The position numbers were made by a program, and so were the translations under genes. The notes beneath the pieces were generated by a model that made no database searches, was not told the DNA's origin, and saw only the letters and a program-made list of their open reading frames with translations. A stretch of DNA of 64,000 bases, taken from the NCBI RefSeq assembly GCF_037975245.1, contig NC_092567.1, positions 23,154,376 through 23,218,375 on the forward strand, given 5' to 3'. The stretch is from Apostichopus japonicus (lineage: Eukaryota > Echinodermata > Holothuroidea > Aspidochirotida > Stichopodidae). This document shows, in pieces, positions 36,501 to 51,500 of the stretch. Numbering within the stretch: position 1 is the first letter of the stretch; each line of letters opens with the position of its first letter.

Positions 36501-39500
36501 CAATTAACAATTAACATTGCCAAACTCAGATAATTGAGCCATTTCTCCTGATTTTAAAGACTATTAACATGTAACGTCTCCTCGTTGCCCTAACGTTGCA
36601 AGTACAGTTGACGTCATAGGGCTGCTTTAACCCTGCCTGACGGTTCAATTAAATGTCACAAGTGAAGGGAATCCATGCGAGGAGGAGGAGCGAGGGGGTT
36701 TGAAGCTATAACTCGCCATCTGTTATATATTTTGGCAAAAGTTTATCAGCAATCGGCCAGTAGCCGTTCCAACTGATTTCCTATGCTTTACTATACACAT
36801 GTGGTAAAATACATCACAGATCCAGGCGAGGTCTCCCTTTTATATCTAAAAATTTATAAGCAGAAGAGAGGCGTGATACAGTAGCTCAGTGAACTTTTGA
36901 TCTCGATCAGATCCCATAGAATTATGTGATTTGTCCTTTTGATCTCCTCATCCACTGACTCCCCCATCCCCTCCCCTCCCCAACATCATACATGATTATT
37001 TCTAATGAATGTCCGTGCCCATTCTGGTTAAATTACGAAATATTCTGATCTCGTTCTTAAACGTACATGTTTCTAAGATCAATTCGATACCGTCATAGAT
37101 CAGAAATAGATCACTAACTCTCAGGGCAGGTTTGAGATATATTCTACTCAGATGTTGTTGACATTTGAGAATGCAAGGAGAATCTGGATCCTGCTGTTCA
37201 CCGGAGAGGCAAATAAAGGTGGCGCAGGATGCATCCACATTCGAGTGTGCAAGGTGGATCAACGACCAATGAAAAGGACATTATCCAATCACAGTCATGA
37301 TCCCCGAGCCTCCAGACTATGATCTGGATCGTACTTGTGGGATCACGATCCTCGTTGCATTCTCAAATGTGAACACTGTAAGGATTAAAATTACAAGTCT
37401 TACCATTCCCAGTAATATTCTGCTCTCGGCACACGCACCGCAACATCCGAGGAACCCGACCAGCATCATTAATCCTCCAATGCCGATGAGACAATAGAGG
37501 GCAATATAGTACTCTTGAAGGTCACCGCTGGTATGTGCATAACTTCGCATCGATGGTTCAAAGCAGAGGTATAACCCAAGACCAAGAAGGGCACACCCAC
37601 ATAACTGTAAATATGAACAGGGGGAGAGAAATAAGAAAAATTATTCTTTTATCAAAATCCATAACATTTGCTGGCTTTAGCTTCAATTCCAGTTCCCATC
37701 TAAGATTTTCCCTTTTCGGCAATGGACCTCTATGATCCCTAGTACCTGGACATCCCCCCTCCCCCTCCCACCTTCAGATCTGCCACTCCGTTGTTCTAAC
37801 ATATTTACTCTAAAAAGAAAAAAATATCTTTGATTGGGAAGTAATTCCTTACAAAAGGGTAACTTTCTTTAACTGTTATTGAATAACACGTTGGCATAAA
37901 ATGGACATTTTTAGGTGACACAATCTTAGTTCCCAACAGTTTTAAACAAGTGCAGAACCAGTGTTGTCTCAGAGAATGATATACAAAAAATTGAAGTTAA
38001 TTTATCTTCCACTCATGTGCAGTGGGAACTAACACAATCTTGAGCATCTGACCTCAATACTACTGTTATATACTACTGTTATAATACTATAGGGCTTTCA
38101 TGCATTTACTGCGACCACAAATCCAGCTGGAGTTTGTCACCACAGTATTACCATACTGTATTCCGTCACCGTGGTAATACCATGCTGTACTCTCTCACCA
38201 TGGTAATGCCATGCTCCAATACAGTCAAGACTAGGTCATGTAGAACATTATTCTATCAACCAGCCTAGTGTGTATACTTCAGCATAGCCCTCCGGCTATG
38301 CATGTTTGCCCCCCTCATAGGACTACTGTACCAACCAACCACCCTGGTTCCTCTCTAGCATGATATCACGCCCCTCCAATTTGTCAGGAAGTTGTTGTCT
38401 GATTCACTCCTGAAAATATTTTGACTTGACATCTGCTACTACCCTGAGGCCATCAAATGTCAGAGCTATCACTTTTAACAAATTTTTGGAAAGGAATGGT
38501 CTAAACATTTAGACATTCTCTGGGTCAATGATGTTGTATAATGGTGTGCATAGCTTGTTGACAGGCCTGAAGTCCCTACAAAACTGGTTAATGTTGACAA
38601 ATATCCATCTCCAGTTATATATGAACTTTGAACTGTCTTCAAAGTGCCCTTCTGTGATTCTATGGTTTGATGTACATGCAGATTTCACTGCAGTTATATA
38701 CTGTACTAAGAAGTCACTGAAACAATATTAGTTAAAGATCAATTTTGAATGCTCATATAGATGGGTGTTGGAAGGTTTCTTGTCATTATTAGTATACTTA
38801 TTGCATATACTTATTGCATGTAGGGCTGTAACGGTTAAACGGTTAACCGGTTAACCGACCGAACGGCCGGATAAACGTCCGCCGTACATCGTATAAGTTT
38901 AACCGTTTTTGTAATGTCAATTACGCAGTCGCAACTGCGCGTCTTCACATCACTTTATTCCCGAAATAAACCGCAACATTTGCTTGCCGAAAATCACGTA
39001 ACAATTGCAAACTTTATCACGCATCCATACAAAAGATTTTTAAGATTGGCGGTATGATTGAAGGGATTACCAAGCGGTATGCGACCCGTGAAGCGCCTAT
39101 TGTTACCCCGTTCGAGAACGTGGCGAGTCTGCATCTAATCCTTTCAAATTTATATTGTATTTAAGCAGTAAACGTTTTCTTTATTATGATGTAATTTCAG
39201 TTCAGTGTTCCCTCTAAGGTGCGGGATTCCATTAAACAGACTCAGTAATCCCACAAAGAAAACATTTGTCTGCTGGAAATCCCCGCATCGTTTTCTTGCA
39301 TTCGCGAAAAGTTTATACTCAATGCACAACGTATACACTTGACTGTAAAAAAAACTCTGAAAATCAGTAGAGAAATAACCAATTGTGTACGAAAAGTAAG
39401 TTGGTACACCTTTCAAATTTTACGAAAGATCGAGCAAAAAACTTTCGAAAAATTCACGCGAAACTGGCAAATCGTGCTAAATGCAACTAATGTCATGTAA

Positions 39501-42500
39501 ACAAGGCTCTAGTACACCCAATTATGAATAAAACGAAAGAACACATCTGGTGTTAAGTGGCGAAAAAGTATTTTCTAGAATTTCCAAAATTACGGAGAAC
39601 ATAATATCCTACCATAGTTTAGTGTATAGCAAATAGCCTAACCACCTCGTCGGTTACGGATCTCACGTAACTACAAAAACACAACTAATTGTAGGCCTAT
39701 ATTGCGAAGTTTACGTTTTCTACAAGAACATGGAAACAATATTAAGCATTTAGTTAATCAAGTCAAGTGGCCTTAAACATGTGATTACAAGGTTTACTTT
39801 CATGTATCATGTGGAATAGATTGTCTTGTTCATGCGGAGGAGTCAGTTGCCTGTTTTACTTACCTAGCTGTTACGGGGATCATATTTTACCTACTTTTCT
39901 TAAACGTCTAAGATAATCATGTCATGTCATGTCATTTCAAAATTTTCATCAGTTTCGTGACAATTTAAATTAAAAAAGTTGTCAGTATTTTGCATCCACA
40001 GCTGCGAATATTTTATCGCCTGACGCGCCAAATTTTCCGGGACGTTAACCCCTGGACCCCCACAAGGGGTTCCACCACATGACCCCACCGGGGGACTACC
40101 CCACGCCATTATGCTACGCGTGCTAATTGTGTTTGCTGCGCGAACTCCGGCGGGAAATCGACAGGGTGTTCGCGGGAAATTTTACAATGTTATCCACACT
40201 TCCCCCCCAACCCTCTGCCTACCCCGCCACAATGCACAAATTCAATATATCTGTGACCCATTGTTGTACTTGTAATTGCGTAGGCCTAGCCCTACTACCG
40301 TACACTTCTGTAGTAACCTCGCTTCCTAACAACCGACTTTCCTAACCTTGGCCTAGCTGGTGAAAGCCTTGTAGTCTAACACTCCATATGATCGCGAACT
40401 TCAATACACAATGCCAATATTAAGTAGGCCTAGTAATATTAGGGTTATAACTGCCATACAATGCCTGCGCTATTACAGTAGGGGCTACGCAATTAACGAA
40501 GAAATATTTGCTTCGAATATCTCTGTAACAGTTACCGATGAACTGAAAGAGAAACAAAAATCTGTTTAAAACTTCATGAAAACGCGCGATTCGTCTTTTT
40601 CAATGCAACGATCGTCAAAACTAAGCAAATACAACCAAATTCTTGACATACGCGTTACGAAAAAACGATACGTGCAGCGCTATTTTGAGAATGTACTTCC
40701 GCATCAAAAGTGGTGGCGCTCTTTCGAAATTATAATCTGAGCTATATAACTCTGATTTTCGGCTCTTATTTTGAGGCAACAACACGGGTTACGTTTAAAC
40801 GTTAACCGTTCGGTTAATAGAAACGGTTAACCGGTTAGTGAATTAACCGGAATGACACAGCCCTAATTGCATGTACACATTTCTATCAGCTTTACACTGG
40901 CGGTGTATATATATGAGAAATCAAGCACGTATGGCTTTTGTAAACATCTGAAAGTGATAGGAACTGGTAAGTTGTATTACTTCCTATTTCAGTTTGCCTT
41001 CAAAGCGACCTCCTTCAGGATCACATATCCTGAGAACATACTGGCACCATTAAAGTGTTCACATTCACTTTCATACTACATGTACATCAAGTACAAAGCA
41101 ACACAGTCCTATAGCACAGTAGTTGGTAAACCAACAACTTCCTCCACTTTCATTATATGTGAAAGTAGTCACCTAAATGTTGACTTACGCAGTACAAGCC
41201 CTATAGTAAAAGTATACAGTATGTACTGTAATCAAATTTATATTGAAAATATCAGTGTATTGATTTACTAAATTCCTAACACCAACCCCTCCCTCCGCAC
41301 CATTAGGGGACAAAGATATTGGGGGGGGGGGTTGGAGGGGAGGGAACATGTACCTACATATGGTGAAACCACTGGTTCTTAAAAAATACAAAGGAAAATC
41401 ACATACATACATGACACATTGAGTTTGAACTTCATAAGTTTTCTGCACATTAAACAGTATATATATACCAGTGGAAGTCAAGCACAGTAAAACCTCTTTA
41501 ACCTGTCATCGGATACACAATTTATGGCATGACTGCCAGCCTTTATCTCATTCATATTCCCACGCCCTTTTATTTTCAAGTAACCATCAACATAGACACA
41601 TTTTATGAGGTCATTGTTTGTTTGTGTAGGTGGTGTACAGTATGTCAGCTTGGGATTCCAGCAGTTGGTAACAGACTCATCTACTGATCCATATATAGCA
41701 ACCGACTGTTAATAACATCCTCAGGATATAAAACCAGAAAGCCAGCAGACTTACTGATTCCTGGCATTAAATTATGTTTATAAATGGAATCACCTGATCG
41801 ATAGAACAACAGAGGAAAGTGTGTACCAGAATATCACAAACGAGTTCCTGATAACCTGACCATTACAAAGGTAATACCCTTCTGATGACAGTCACTAGTA
41901 GAAGTGGAAAACCCTCTCAGCCACTTAAAAGAGCAAATCATGTCAAATCATGTGACAGTTAGTGACATTGACACACACCATTTATTCAAGAAATGACCAT
42001 TGCTCATAGTTAAGACTGTAAGAAAGTAAGGGTCACTTTTTGAGGAAGGTGTTAAATCTGTCAAATTGTTTCACCTACTTTCATTTTTGCACTTGAGAAA
42101 TTAATGATCCCTGTCCCACCACCCACACTTACAGCTAGATTCATCCACCTCACAGATTTTGTGAGATCTGTTTAAAGGGTTATCAGACTTTGACCTCTCT
42201 TGACCTCCAGTGACCTTTGAACTACACAGGAAACAGTAGGGTTCTTCTGTTCTATAAGGTGCATCCACATACCAAATATGAACATCACCATATAATTTTT
42301 AGACGGAGTTATCCTGTTTACAGACCAAGGCGTCACACACACATACCTGCATACACGCACACCCACACACCCACCATCACCATTTGCCTAGATTCATTTC
42401 GCCTCTGGCAAAGAATAAAATAACAAACAAGGGAAATAACTGTAACTATTACACTGAAATAAGAAGCAGCTTCCTTCCGGGTTAAACTAAGGGGAACTTT

Positions 42501-45500
42501 TCTTTAATTCCTACAGTCAATGACGCTTGAAGCTGACATTTTGTTTTATTGCGTAGAGATTAATATGTGACAGATTCATTGGTCCACTGAAGGTAGACTT
42601 TATAAACTAAGTTAGTTTTAATACCTTCCTGATGTATTCCAAATGGTCTCCAACAGGAGTTGGCAGTGAATCCCCCCACCCCCCCCCCCACCTGTGCAAG
42701 AATATTTTATCAAGGATTGTGAAGTATTAAAGCGATGGAGAGGAGAAGTATGTATGAAAATCCATAAATTGGTAACATTTTCCTAATCAGCTTTCCCTTA
42801 TACTTAGGTCTCAATATATTGTTGTCTTGGAACATTATATAATGCATTCCCTACTGAGACACTAGACAGACACTAAATTCCCTAATTAATAGGTCATCAA
42901 GCTGACATGTCAAATTTGAATTCAGTGAACTCTTCTTTCAGATATATCAAGTCATTTTGTATCTTTTATGGTTGCTCTGAATTTTCTGAAATGTCTTACC
43001 ACCGATTATGTCTTACCACCGAAATATCTTACCACCGATACAGCCGATTCAAATACTATTATACAATACTATTGTTCTGTATTACAGTAAAACAAATGAA
43101 TTTAACAATTGTTATTACAATATATGATTGACACATGTAATACCATATGTAACAATATTATTACGGCTACTTTATATGATCTTATTACGATTAAAAACAA
43201 TGTTATTGTACGATACTACAGTTAGTACAGTATACAGTTGATGTGAATCGAGTACTACCTCTATATGCAACAATATTATTGCGGATGTTTTACATGATAT
43301 TAGTATGATACAATATTATTGTACGATAGTATGTGAAACACGTGATACTATCTCCAACGATATTATTGCTGATGTTTTCTTATATATTGTTATGATACAG
43401 TATTTTTGTATGGTACTACGTGTGAAACAGGTGTGCTGTGGGTGTACGGACATTCATGAAACCAGAGGGTTGGTTCAATGACACTGAACAAATCTAATTA
43501 TTAAGTACTGTACATTTACCACCCACCAATGGAACATAGTGTACATGTAAGTCAAGATTACAAGTATGTATTTTTTTTTTGTATCTTAGATCCTTCTGAA
43601 CTCGCATAGAAGCCTCATTGGCTTATCAAAGCCGTGAGCTGACCGAAGTCAGTGTCTCTTACATTCATATTTAACGTCCATGATTATGAATTGTCAACAA
43701 CTCTGTGACTGGACGACATACATTAATCTGGGAGTGACTCTAACCGGGGACCTTATGATTGAAAGGCACCGGCGTTAACCAATGAGCTAGCTCCGCAAGT
43801 GACGGTCTATAGGCTACAGGCTTATAAACAAATTGTTCTGATGTTACCATGGATACTGTACAATATGTTACCCTCATGTTTCATTCATGTACCAAAGACT
43901 ACATCTTGTTACTATACCTGTGTATTTAGCCATGAGTAAACACTACTCAGGCTGTGTCCTATCGCGGAATGGATCCACCCAATTAGGAACAGCTGTCCAA
44001 ATGGGCGTGGGCCAGTCAAATTACTCTTCATGACTCTTTGCTTAGGAAAGTGTCCAGGTACAGTACACTTCCATGAGAATGGATCAAAATAAAATTTCTA
44101 TTAATTCATGCTGTGCTAACGAGCATGTACAGCATCAATGATTAATTGCACACAATCTTTTTGAATCCCTGGTTTGAAGAAGTAGACTTGTTTTCATCAA
44201 CCGGCCTCATGTTAACCAGCAAGATTCCTCAGCAAGATTCCTGACGATAAAACTCCCAGAGATATCACGAGGTTACCCTCACACTAATGTTACAACAGAG
44301 TTTTTTTTTCCCCTTTCCCCTGCTTTGATCAAACTGTAGCTCAAGGAGCTGTCAAAATATTTTCTCAACAAGAGAAAGTATGTCCACAAGGTCTTGCCAG
44401 GCCTTTATTCAGGAATGCTTTATATTTATCAAAAACTGAATACTATAGCTTTTACCTTGAAAATTCCACAGACTTCAGTGAAGTATAAGTGATGTGACAT
44501 GCAGAAGTACTTAATGGTATACATAAAAATATATACAATTTTTTTTTTTTCACAAAATATTTTTTTGTTTGTACAAAACTATTATTGGTCTGTAAATGTT
44601 TGCATATTTGCATATTCGGGTGGTAGAATATGAGAGGGAAGGTCATTGACCTGAGAGGTCCGGACATATAAGGCGCAGAGTGTTAAAGGGTTACCAGTTC
44701 ATTCTAGGTACGGTAGAACATGGGCAGACAGGTAAGGGAGGAGCGAAGGTAAACATGTTTGCATATTAAACTTAGCCAGATCTATAACGATTTGACTATT
44801 TCTATACGGTATATTTAAATTTTACTATGAAACTCTTGCATAATATTCCCAGTAATCATAATTATATTTCAAAAAACCTTACATCCTATAGTAGCCATTT
44901 TATCTTTTGCAACTTAAGAAGTTTTCAACCGTTTTTTGGGTTTCCCAAAAGGGAAAACTAAGGAGTCACTTTAACTCTCCTTGCAAAACTGTGAGGTTAA
45001 CTGTGGATTGCAAAGTCGGCAAGTACTATACAGTCGGTAATTACTAATTACTGTTACTGTAAGATTGGGCTAACGAGGCAACATAAAGAAATGCTGTACT
45101 CAAAGACGAAGACTTTGTTGAGTCAGTAATTACTAATTACTCTTACGGTAAGATTGGGCTAACGAGGCAACATAAAGAAATGCTGTACTCAAAGACGAAG
45201 ACTTTGTTGAGTCAGTAATCACTAATTACTCTTACGGTAAGATTGGGCTAACGAGGCAACATAAAGAAACGCTGTACTCAAAGACGAAGACTTCGTTGGT
45301 ACAAATCCTTTGGGCGGCGACGGCAGACCATCAATTCTCAGAAAGGTTACTATTACTAAAATCTTTATTTCTTACTTATTAATACAATCTAGAAAAAAAC
45401 ATTCAACAGGTAGATTAAAATTATCAAAGGAACATTACAATTGTACTTGGTACTATTACATTAGTAAATGTTGATGATATTATGGTCTTTAAATTTTAAA

Positions 45501-48500
45501 ATATGTTGTGGTTGATACAGAAATTGGCAACTCCCTATACAAGTCCATGTACCTGAAGCTTTGGTTAGTACCAATATGTTGATAGGGGTGATGTAAGTTT
45601 GCTTTAAATAAAAACAAAAGTGATATTTTTATAAAGAATATAACTCCTTACATGGCAAAAGACGTATATAAGGAACACACATATTTTTTAATGTAATTAT
45701 GAAATAAAGTTCTCATTCGACTACTCACAAAATGTATATTACTTGCTAACCTTACGCATTATGAGTAGAACCACTGTGAGAAATCTTACACGGTACAGGT
45801 AGGACCCTTGCAATTTCATCTGCAAATTAATCTGGTCGCACATCCAGGGTCTATGCATGCTAAGTTCTAATTTGGAAACATTTCATACTATAGTTTTGAT
45901 TTTACGTATTATGAAATACAGTATGGTCATACCAGGGAAGCTACAGTACAGTCTTACTGAAGAAACTATACAACAGTATCTAGTACAAGTTCCCGTATGT
46001 GCTGCAGAGCAGACTCACTGCTAAGATTCATTGTGGTCTTTAGTAAAGAATTTGCTGAATAATAGTACCAAGATGGTTCCTCCTAGACTGAAAGTAAAAG
46101 CATAAATTTCTATTCAACCTTGACATCCTCTGAGCAATGTTTTTGTTACATCCTTGTAGCGTGTACATGTGTGTGTGTGTTTGTGTGTACTTTCATAAAA
46201 ATAACATATATGATAGTTTTCATAATAAACAATGCCAGTTAGACTGTAAAGTAATCAACACTATTCATCGAATACAGATATGGGAGATGTTTCCTGTGAG
46301 TAAAACAAAATCATTTCCAATAGCTACATTATTAAACGAAAGCATTCTGTCTGGAGCATGTAAGCATGGGATGGCCATCCCTGCACACAATAAGAGAGCT
46401 ACACGTCATGTACAGAAGCCCATGTCATGTAGCAAGTACAGTAAAAGTCAACTTTTCAAGATCTTCTTTACTCAGTGCCTTGCTATAAATAACTGTGGAA
46501 AAATTGAAAAAACTGAAAACTTGAAGCAACAAATAAAGAAGAAGAAATGTGGAAAAATAAGAAATTTTTCATTCGTGTTGCACACTTTCTTTCCAACACT
46601 GCTTCACACGGTATCAGTTATTTTCAAGCAATATGCCAAGGTTGTGTCATACAGGAAATGACAGTCTAGGTATCATACCTCAAGCATAACCTCCAGGAAG
46701 GAATTATTGTCAATGTGGCATGAATGATTTGGGGACTGCCATTGGTTATCTCTGAGAATGTGTTGTATGAGAGATCCCATTGCAATGTTAACAGGTAAAC
46801 CAAAACCAGATAGATGGAGTAATAGATGCCACTCAACACTGATACCTATGAAACACGAAAAGGGCAACCATATTTTGTTGTCTAAACTAAGTTTGTTGCA
46901 GTCTAAACTAAAGTTGTTGCTGCTGTTTTACCATGCTGTTGCTCAAAGTCACGTTGATGTCAAAAATTCCGTTGTCTAAACTTACGTCGTTGTCTAAACT
47001 TACGTTAAACTTATCAACGAAATCAGTTTGCCCTTTTCTCGTTCCATAGATAGCTGGGATCTACTGGGTAGAGAATAGAGATGATACTAATGGAATGGTA
47101 AATGTACAATCCTGGATGCACTAGACTATATTACAGTCAAGTACTATATATCCAATTAGCATTTAGGTACATGATATATAGCACTAGATAACATCACACA
47201 ATCTAGAAGGCACCAATGCTGAAACATACTCGAAAATCGCAGACGTCAAAATTTATGATTGCTAATTAATGTAACTGGCTTAATTCAGAGTGGTAAATTT
47301 TGGTGGGAGGAGAAAGTGGGGAAAGATCAGTGGGTCGGCACCTCAGCGGGGGTGGGGGCAGGGAGAGGGGGTAATAGACTGGTTATTGTAAATTATGGGG
47401 CAAGTGGGTGTTTAGAGTGAACACAGACCTGTATAAAAATGAGTTACATCAATATAGGCACATTTTGGCTTTTGGAAAAGTAGATGACAATAGATGTATA
47501 TAAATGCAATCAAACTCCCAAAAATAAAATCCACTTTCACAAAATGCTGGACCCTTAGTAATAGCCTAATAGTATGTATGTGATGTGTTGCAGATACACA
47601 CAGAACTAACAATGAGTGTCATTTGGCAAGTACTTGGAGAAAAAAAAAACACACACTCAACCTCCCCCCCCCCCCCAAATAAATATCAGTGTTTATAACA
47701 GGATACAATACATGGTGAAACATGTCATGTCAAAACAATGTGCGATGAATCATCTTGTATTCATTAAGTTAACTTTCATTAACTTGAAATAATTACCCAA
47801 TCATGGGTCTGAGAGAGTTACATTTTGTTGATAGCAATGTTGCATCACCTAGAGCTTTATATTTAACTAATATGATGGCTTCCATCAGTATTTTATATAC
47901 CCTAACAAGTTAACTTTTGAGATGTCATTTATTCAATATTCATACTTCATAAAGCTAGCCAGAATGATCATTTCCAGTCAAAACTTGAAGTGAAAAAGCT
48001 CAGGCTGGTGGTTGCCACAGAGTCCCTTATAAGTTAGGGTTCATTGTCCACTTATGGGATTAGGAGTTTGTAAATTCATCCTTTTATTCTATTATTACTA
48101 GGTTTTTCAATAGTCTTAAAGTCACTACTGGTTCAGCAGTTAAGAAGTTCTTGACTTTTCAACAAATTTATCCTCTTAAATGTTTGTCTATTGTGTTTGT
48201 TGGAGGAGGGAATTTTAATCTTGTGGCTTTTCCTCTCAAATCTCAGTGGGTGAATTTAGTACTGGGATCTAAGCATATAGTGCTTTGGCTTTTATTAGGA
48301 ATGTAGTGAAGCTTGATTTCATTAAACATTGTGCAAATTCAGGTCAGTTGCAATTCATCTCTCTGAGAGAGAGGATGTTTTGTAGGTGTACTCGAAGGTT
48401 ACTCTGACCAAAGGACCTAATGGTTGAATACCAGGTGTTATGAAGAGTTTGAGCCTGTAAGTAAAGTTTATAATCTATTTGATTCGATTCAGCCCTCTAG

Positions 48501-51500
48501 TGTCCTTTAGGGGGAAGTAGGGGTGTAGAAGACAATATTATTAATGGATTTATGAAAAGGTTAACAAAGAGATGAGTAGACTAAATGAAAGTAAAATAAT
48601 TATATTGAAGATACTAGGCTATGGGTACTGTTTATTTACACATATGTTACAATAATTGAGAGTTTTGTGTTGAGGACCAATGGTTAATGTTTGAGGTGTT
48701 AATGAACACAGATTAGAAGTGTTTTCTCTATCTCCTTTTCAGTAATTTTTTTTATGTGATGTTTATGACATCCAGAGTAAAGAATAGGTGTGGCCTATGC
48801 GTGTCAGCTTATGGCCAATTATCGGTGTGACATTCTCATGTCTACTCAACCACCACCTCTGTACATATTGTAAATAGACAGAAATGAAAAAACAATATAC
48901 TACAAAACTTGAGAAACTCTGGCTTGTCATCTTATCAGCATTCATTCTCTATCTAGCGGTAACTGATCTATTAACTACTGTAAGGATCCTGGAACCACAG
49001 GGGGGTTACACACCAGTGCCTTGTGACAATGGGTCATAACTACTTGGATTAGAGCATTTTTTATTTAGAAAGTTTAAGTTCTCATATATAGTATATATAT
49101 ATTTGTTTCTGACATAAGGAAGAATATTTTCTGCACGTTTAAAACCGATCCATTTCAAGTCGTCCTTTCGCTTCTGTAAGACAGGAAGGAAGCCCGGCAG
49201 AAGGCAATACTGAATTACTGTTGAACAGTAGAAACCAACGAATCCATTAGCAGTCTGTATCACACTAAAGGGCAGAGTGCAGGGTGAAGGTCAATAACTA
49301 CACAATTGAGTCATATATGCAGGTACAGTATAAGTAAACTGTACCCAGGAAATAATATCATGAATACAATAGTGAAAGGTTACTAGGCATACTCCTGGAC
49401 TCAATAAACAGAAGAATTGAAAGTGTACAGCAATAGCAAAACAAAGACAACTTTAAAACAATGAAAAGTAGATTTGTTATTATTAACTTAAGTCAACCGT
49501 AATGTTTGAGGTAAATGTTGCCTAGAGGATTAGGGTGTTTATGAAAACAGTTTTGATTTCTCTGTTTTTTTCTGGGTAGATTGGATTGACAATTTGGTAT
49601 CAAAATTGTTATGTAAATATAGGTTCTCCGGCTTCTGAATTTACTCCCAAAGACGTTGGGAAGTAAATAATATTTAGTGATCAATCACCAGTGCTCTCAT
49701 AGAAAACTGATTAACTAATGTATGCTTTTAGATTTATAGTCAAGACTTAATCAAGTTTAACTGAATTTACTCCCAAAGACGTTGGGAAGTAAATAATATT
49801 TAGTGATCAATCACCAGTGCTCTCATAGAAAACTGACTAACTAAGGTATGCTTTTAGATTTATAGTCAAGACTTAATCAAGTTTAACAAAGACACTCAGA
49901 ATAATTGGAAACACTCTAGAAATCTTAGGGAAACATTTTACGCTAGACCATAGGCAAGGTGTTGAAATGATGAGATGTCCAGTCATTGCATAATGTTACA
50001 AATACTAATATTAGTGTTTTATTCTTCTTTGTCTTACATGTACGATTAAATTTTAACACGGAAGATGAAGCATTCATGTAGGACAGTATGCTCACGAACC
50101 GTTACAGAAACTCATTTAAATGTTCAAAGTAAATATTTAATGGTTAACGCTCAATTCATTAACATGTCACATATAAATAGAACTTGAGATCTCAGTATCA
50201 TGTGAAAGTAGCCTAAAGTAGAGCTAGTAACCTTCGTTTCTGACCTTGCTTGGAACATTATGGAGAATGCAGTATCGTGAAGAAGCTACTGCAGTTAATT
50301 AATGACTACAATCAGTTTACATATTGACATAACAACCCTCTTCTTGACAATTGATAAAAGTTTACATGTGGGAGAAGGGGAGACCAGGACCAGGCCTAGT
50401 GAGCATACTAACCTGTAAGATAATAACAACTGTCAACCAACTGTATTGTAAAGCTACTGTGAGTGCTAATGGCTTGCTCTGAAAAGTAAGAGACCCTTTT
50501 TAAGACTTCAAAACATATGCACTGCAGCATCAAATTATCGGTCACAGATCGCTGCTTTGAGGAATTTTCATGTACTGGGCCCTACTGTACTTGTGGGACC
50601 ATACTTCGACAGAAGAACAAAATGTTTAGATTTTGTCCAAGTCTATGACAGGTGATAGACAAATAGAGACATTTGGACAAATTTGTTTCAACAGTTGTCC
50701 AGTCATCTGAGAGGACCAAATTTCTGTTCCCAACAACAAAATCAGCTTTGGAAGTCATAGCCTGGATGACTTACTGTTTGTAATAATCAACTTCAGATTG
50801 CAATGTAACTAAATACTCCCAAATAGGTAAGATAATTATATTGGTATCACCGTTCTAGGGCTGTGAGTTTTCGTTTAAAGACCTAAACGTTTAAACGGCC
50901 GATTTTTCGTTCGTTTAAACGTTTAAACGTTCGCGAAAATCGCGAGAAAACGCCGAGCATAAAGGCGTGGGGTCCAGGGGACCGCCCTAGGGCCCTGGTG
51001 GGGCAAAGACCCCGGAAAAGGAAAACGAATTTTTTGCGTGTCTGGCGATAAAAAAAAAATCGCAGTTGAGGATGCAAAATACTGACAACTTTTTGAATTT
51101 AAATTGTCACGAAGCTGATGAAAAATTGTAAATGACAAGTTCGAGTAGCTGTATTATGTTATAAAACGAAAAATGGATTTAATCTGTTTTACAATCTTTA
51201 AAAAGTTTAACTTACAGAACCTCCGATATTATGAAACAAAAAACGTTCGGCAAAGCCCCGTTTCTAGAATGCCTAACAATGAATAGCGCGCACTAAACGT
51301 ACATCAGTTTACAACTGCAGTACGGTTTAACCTAACTTAAATACTACGGTAGGATACTGTATATGTGCTCAGAATTTTCCCAGGTACAAACTGCGCGCTC
51401 ATCCCCTGTCTAACACCTGCTTGTTAACATTTTTGGCACGTTTCCAAGAAACGTTTCATGGAGTATTCCCCATGATACACGAGGCACAGTTAATACACGC

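Larger units (their letters stand above)
43798..50847. other. Gene B intron 1 between SINE copy 5 and H2
   Basis: Holds the 89-bp and 126-bp tandem repeats, the gene A intron copy, and a degenerate GTTGTCTAAACTTACG repeat at 46875-47015. No supported gene. Confidence 0.4.

Noticed and set aside
39150-39416. 88-codon minus-strand frame within H1
   Set aside because: No domain; it covers a hAT-type terminus (CAGTGTTCCCTCTAAG) and repeat sequence.
45902-46136. Third tetraspanin exon after the gene A intron copy
   Set aside because: The sequence after 45901 departs from gene A just before the acceptor and encodes nothing tetraspanin-like.
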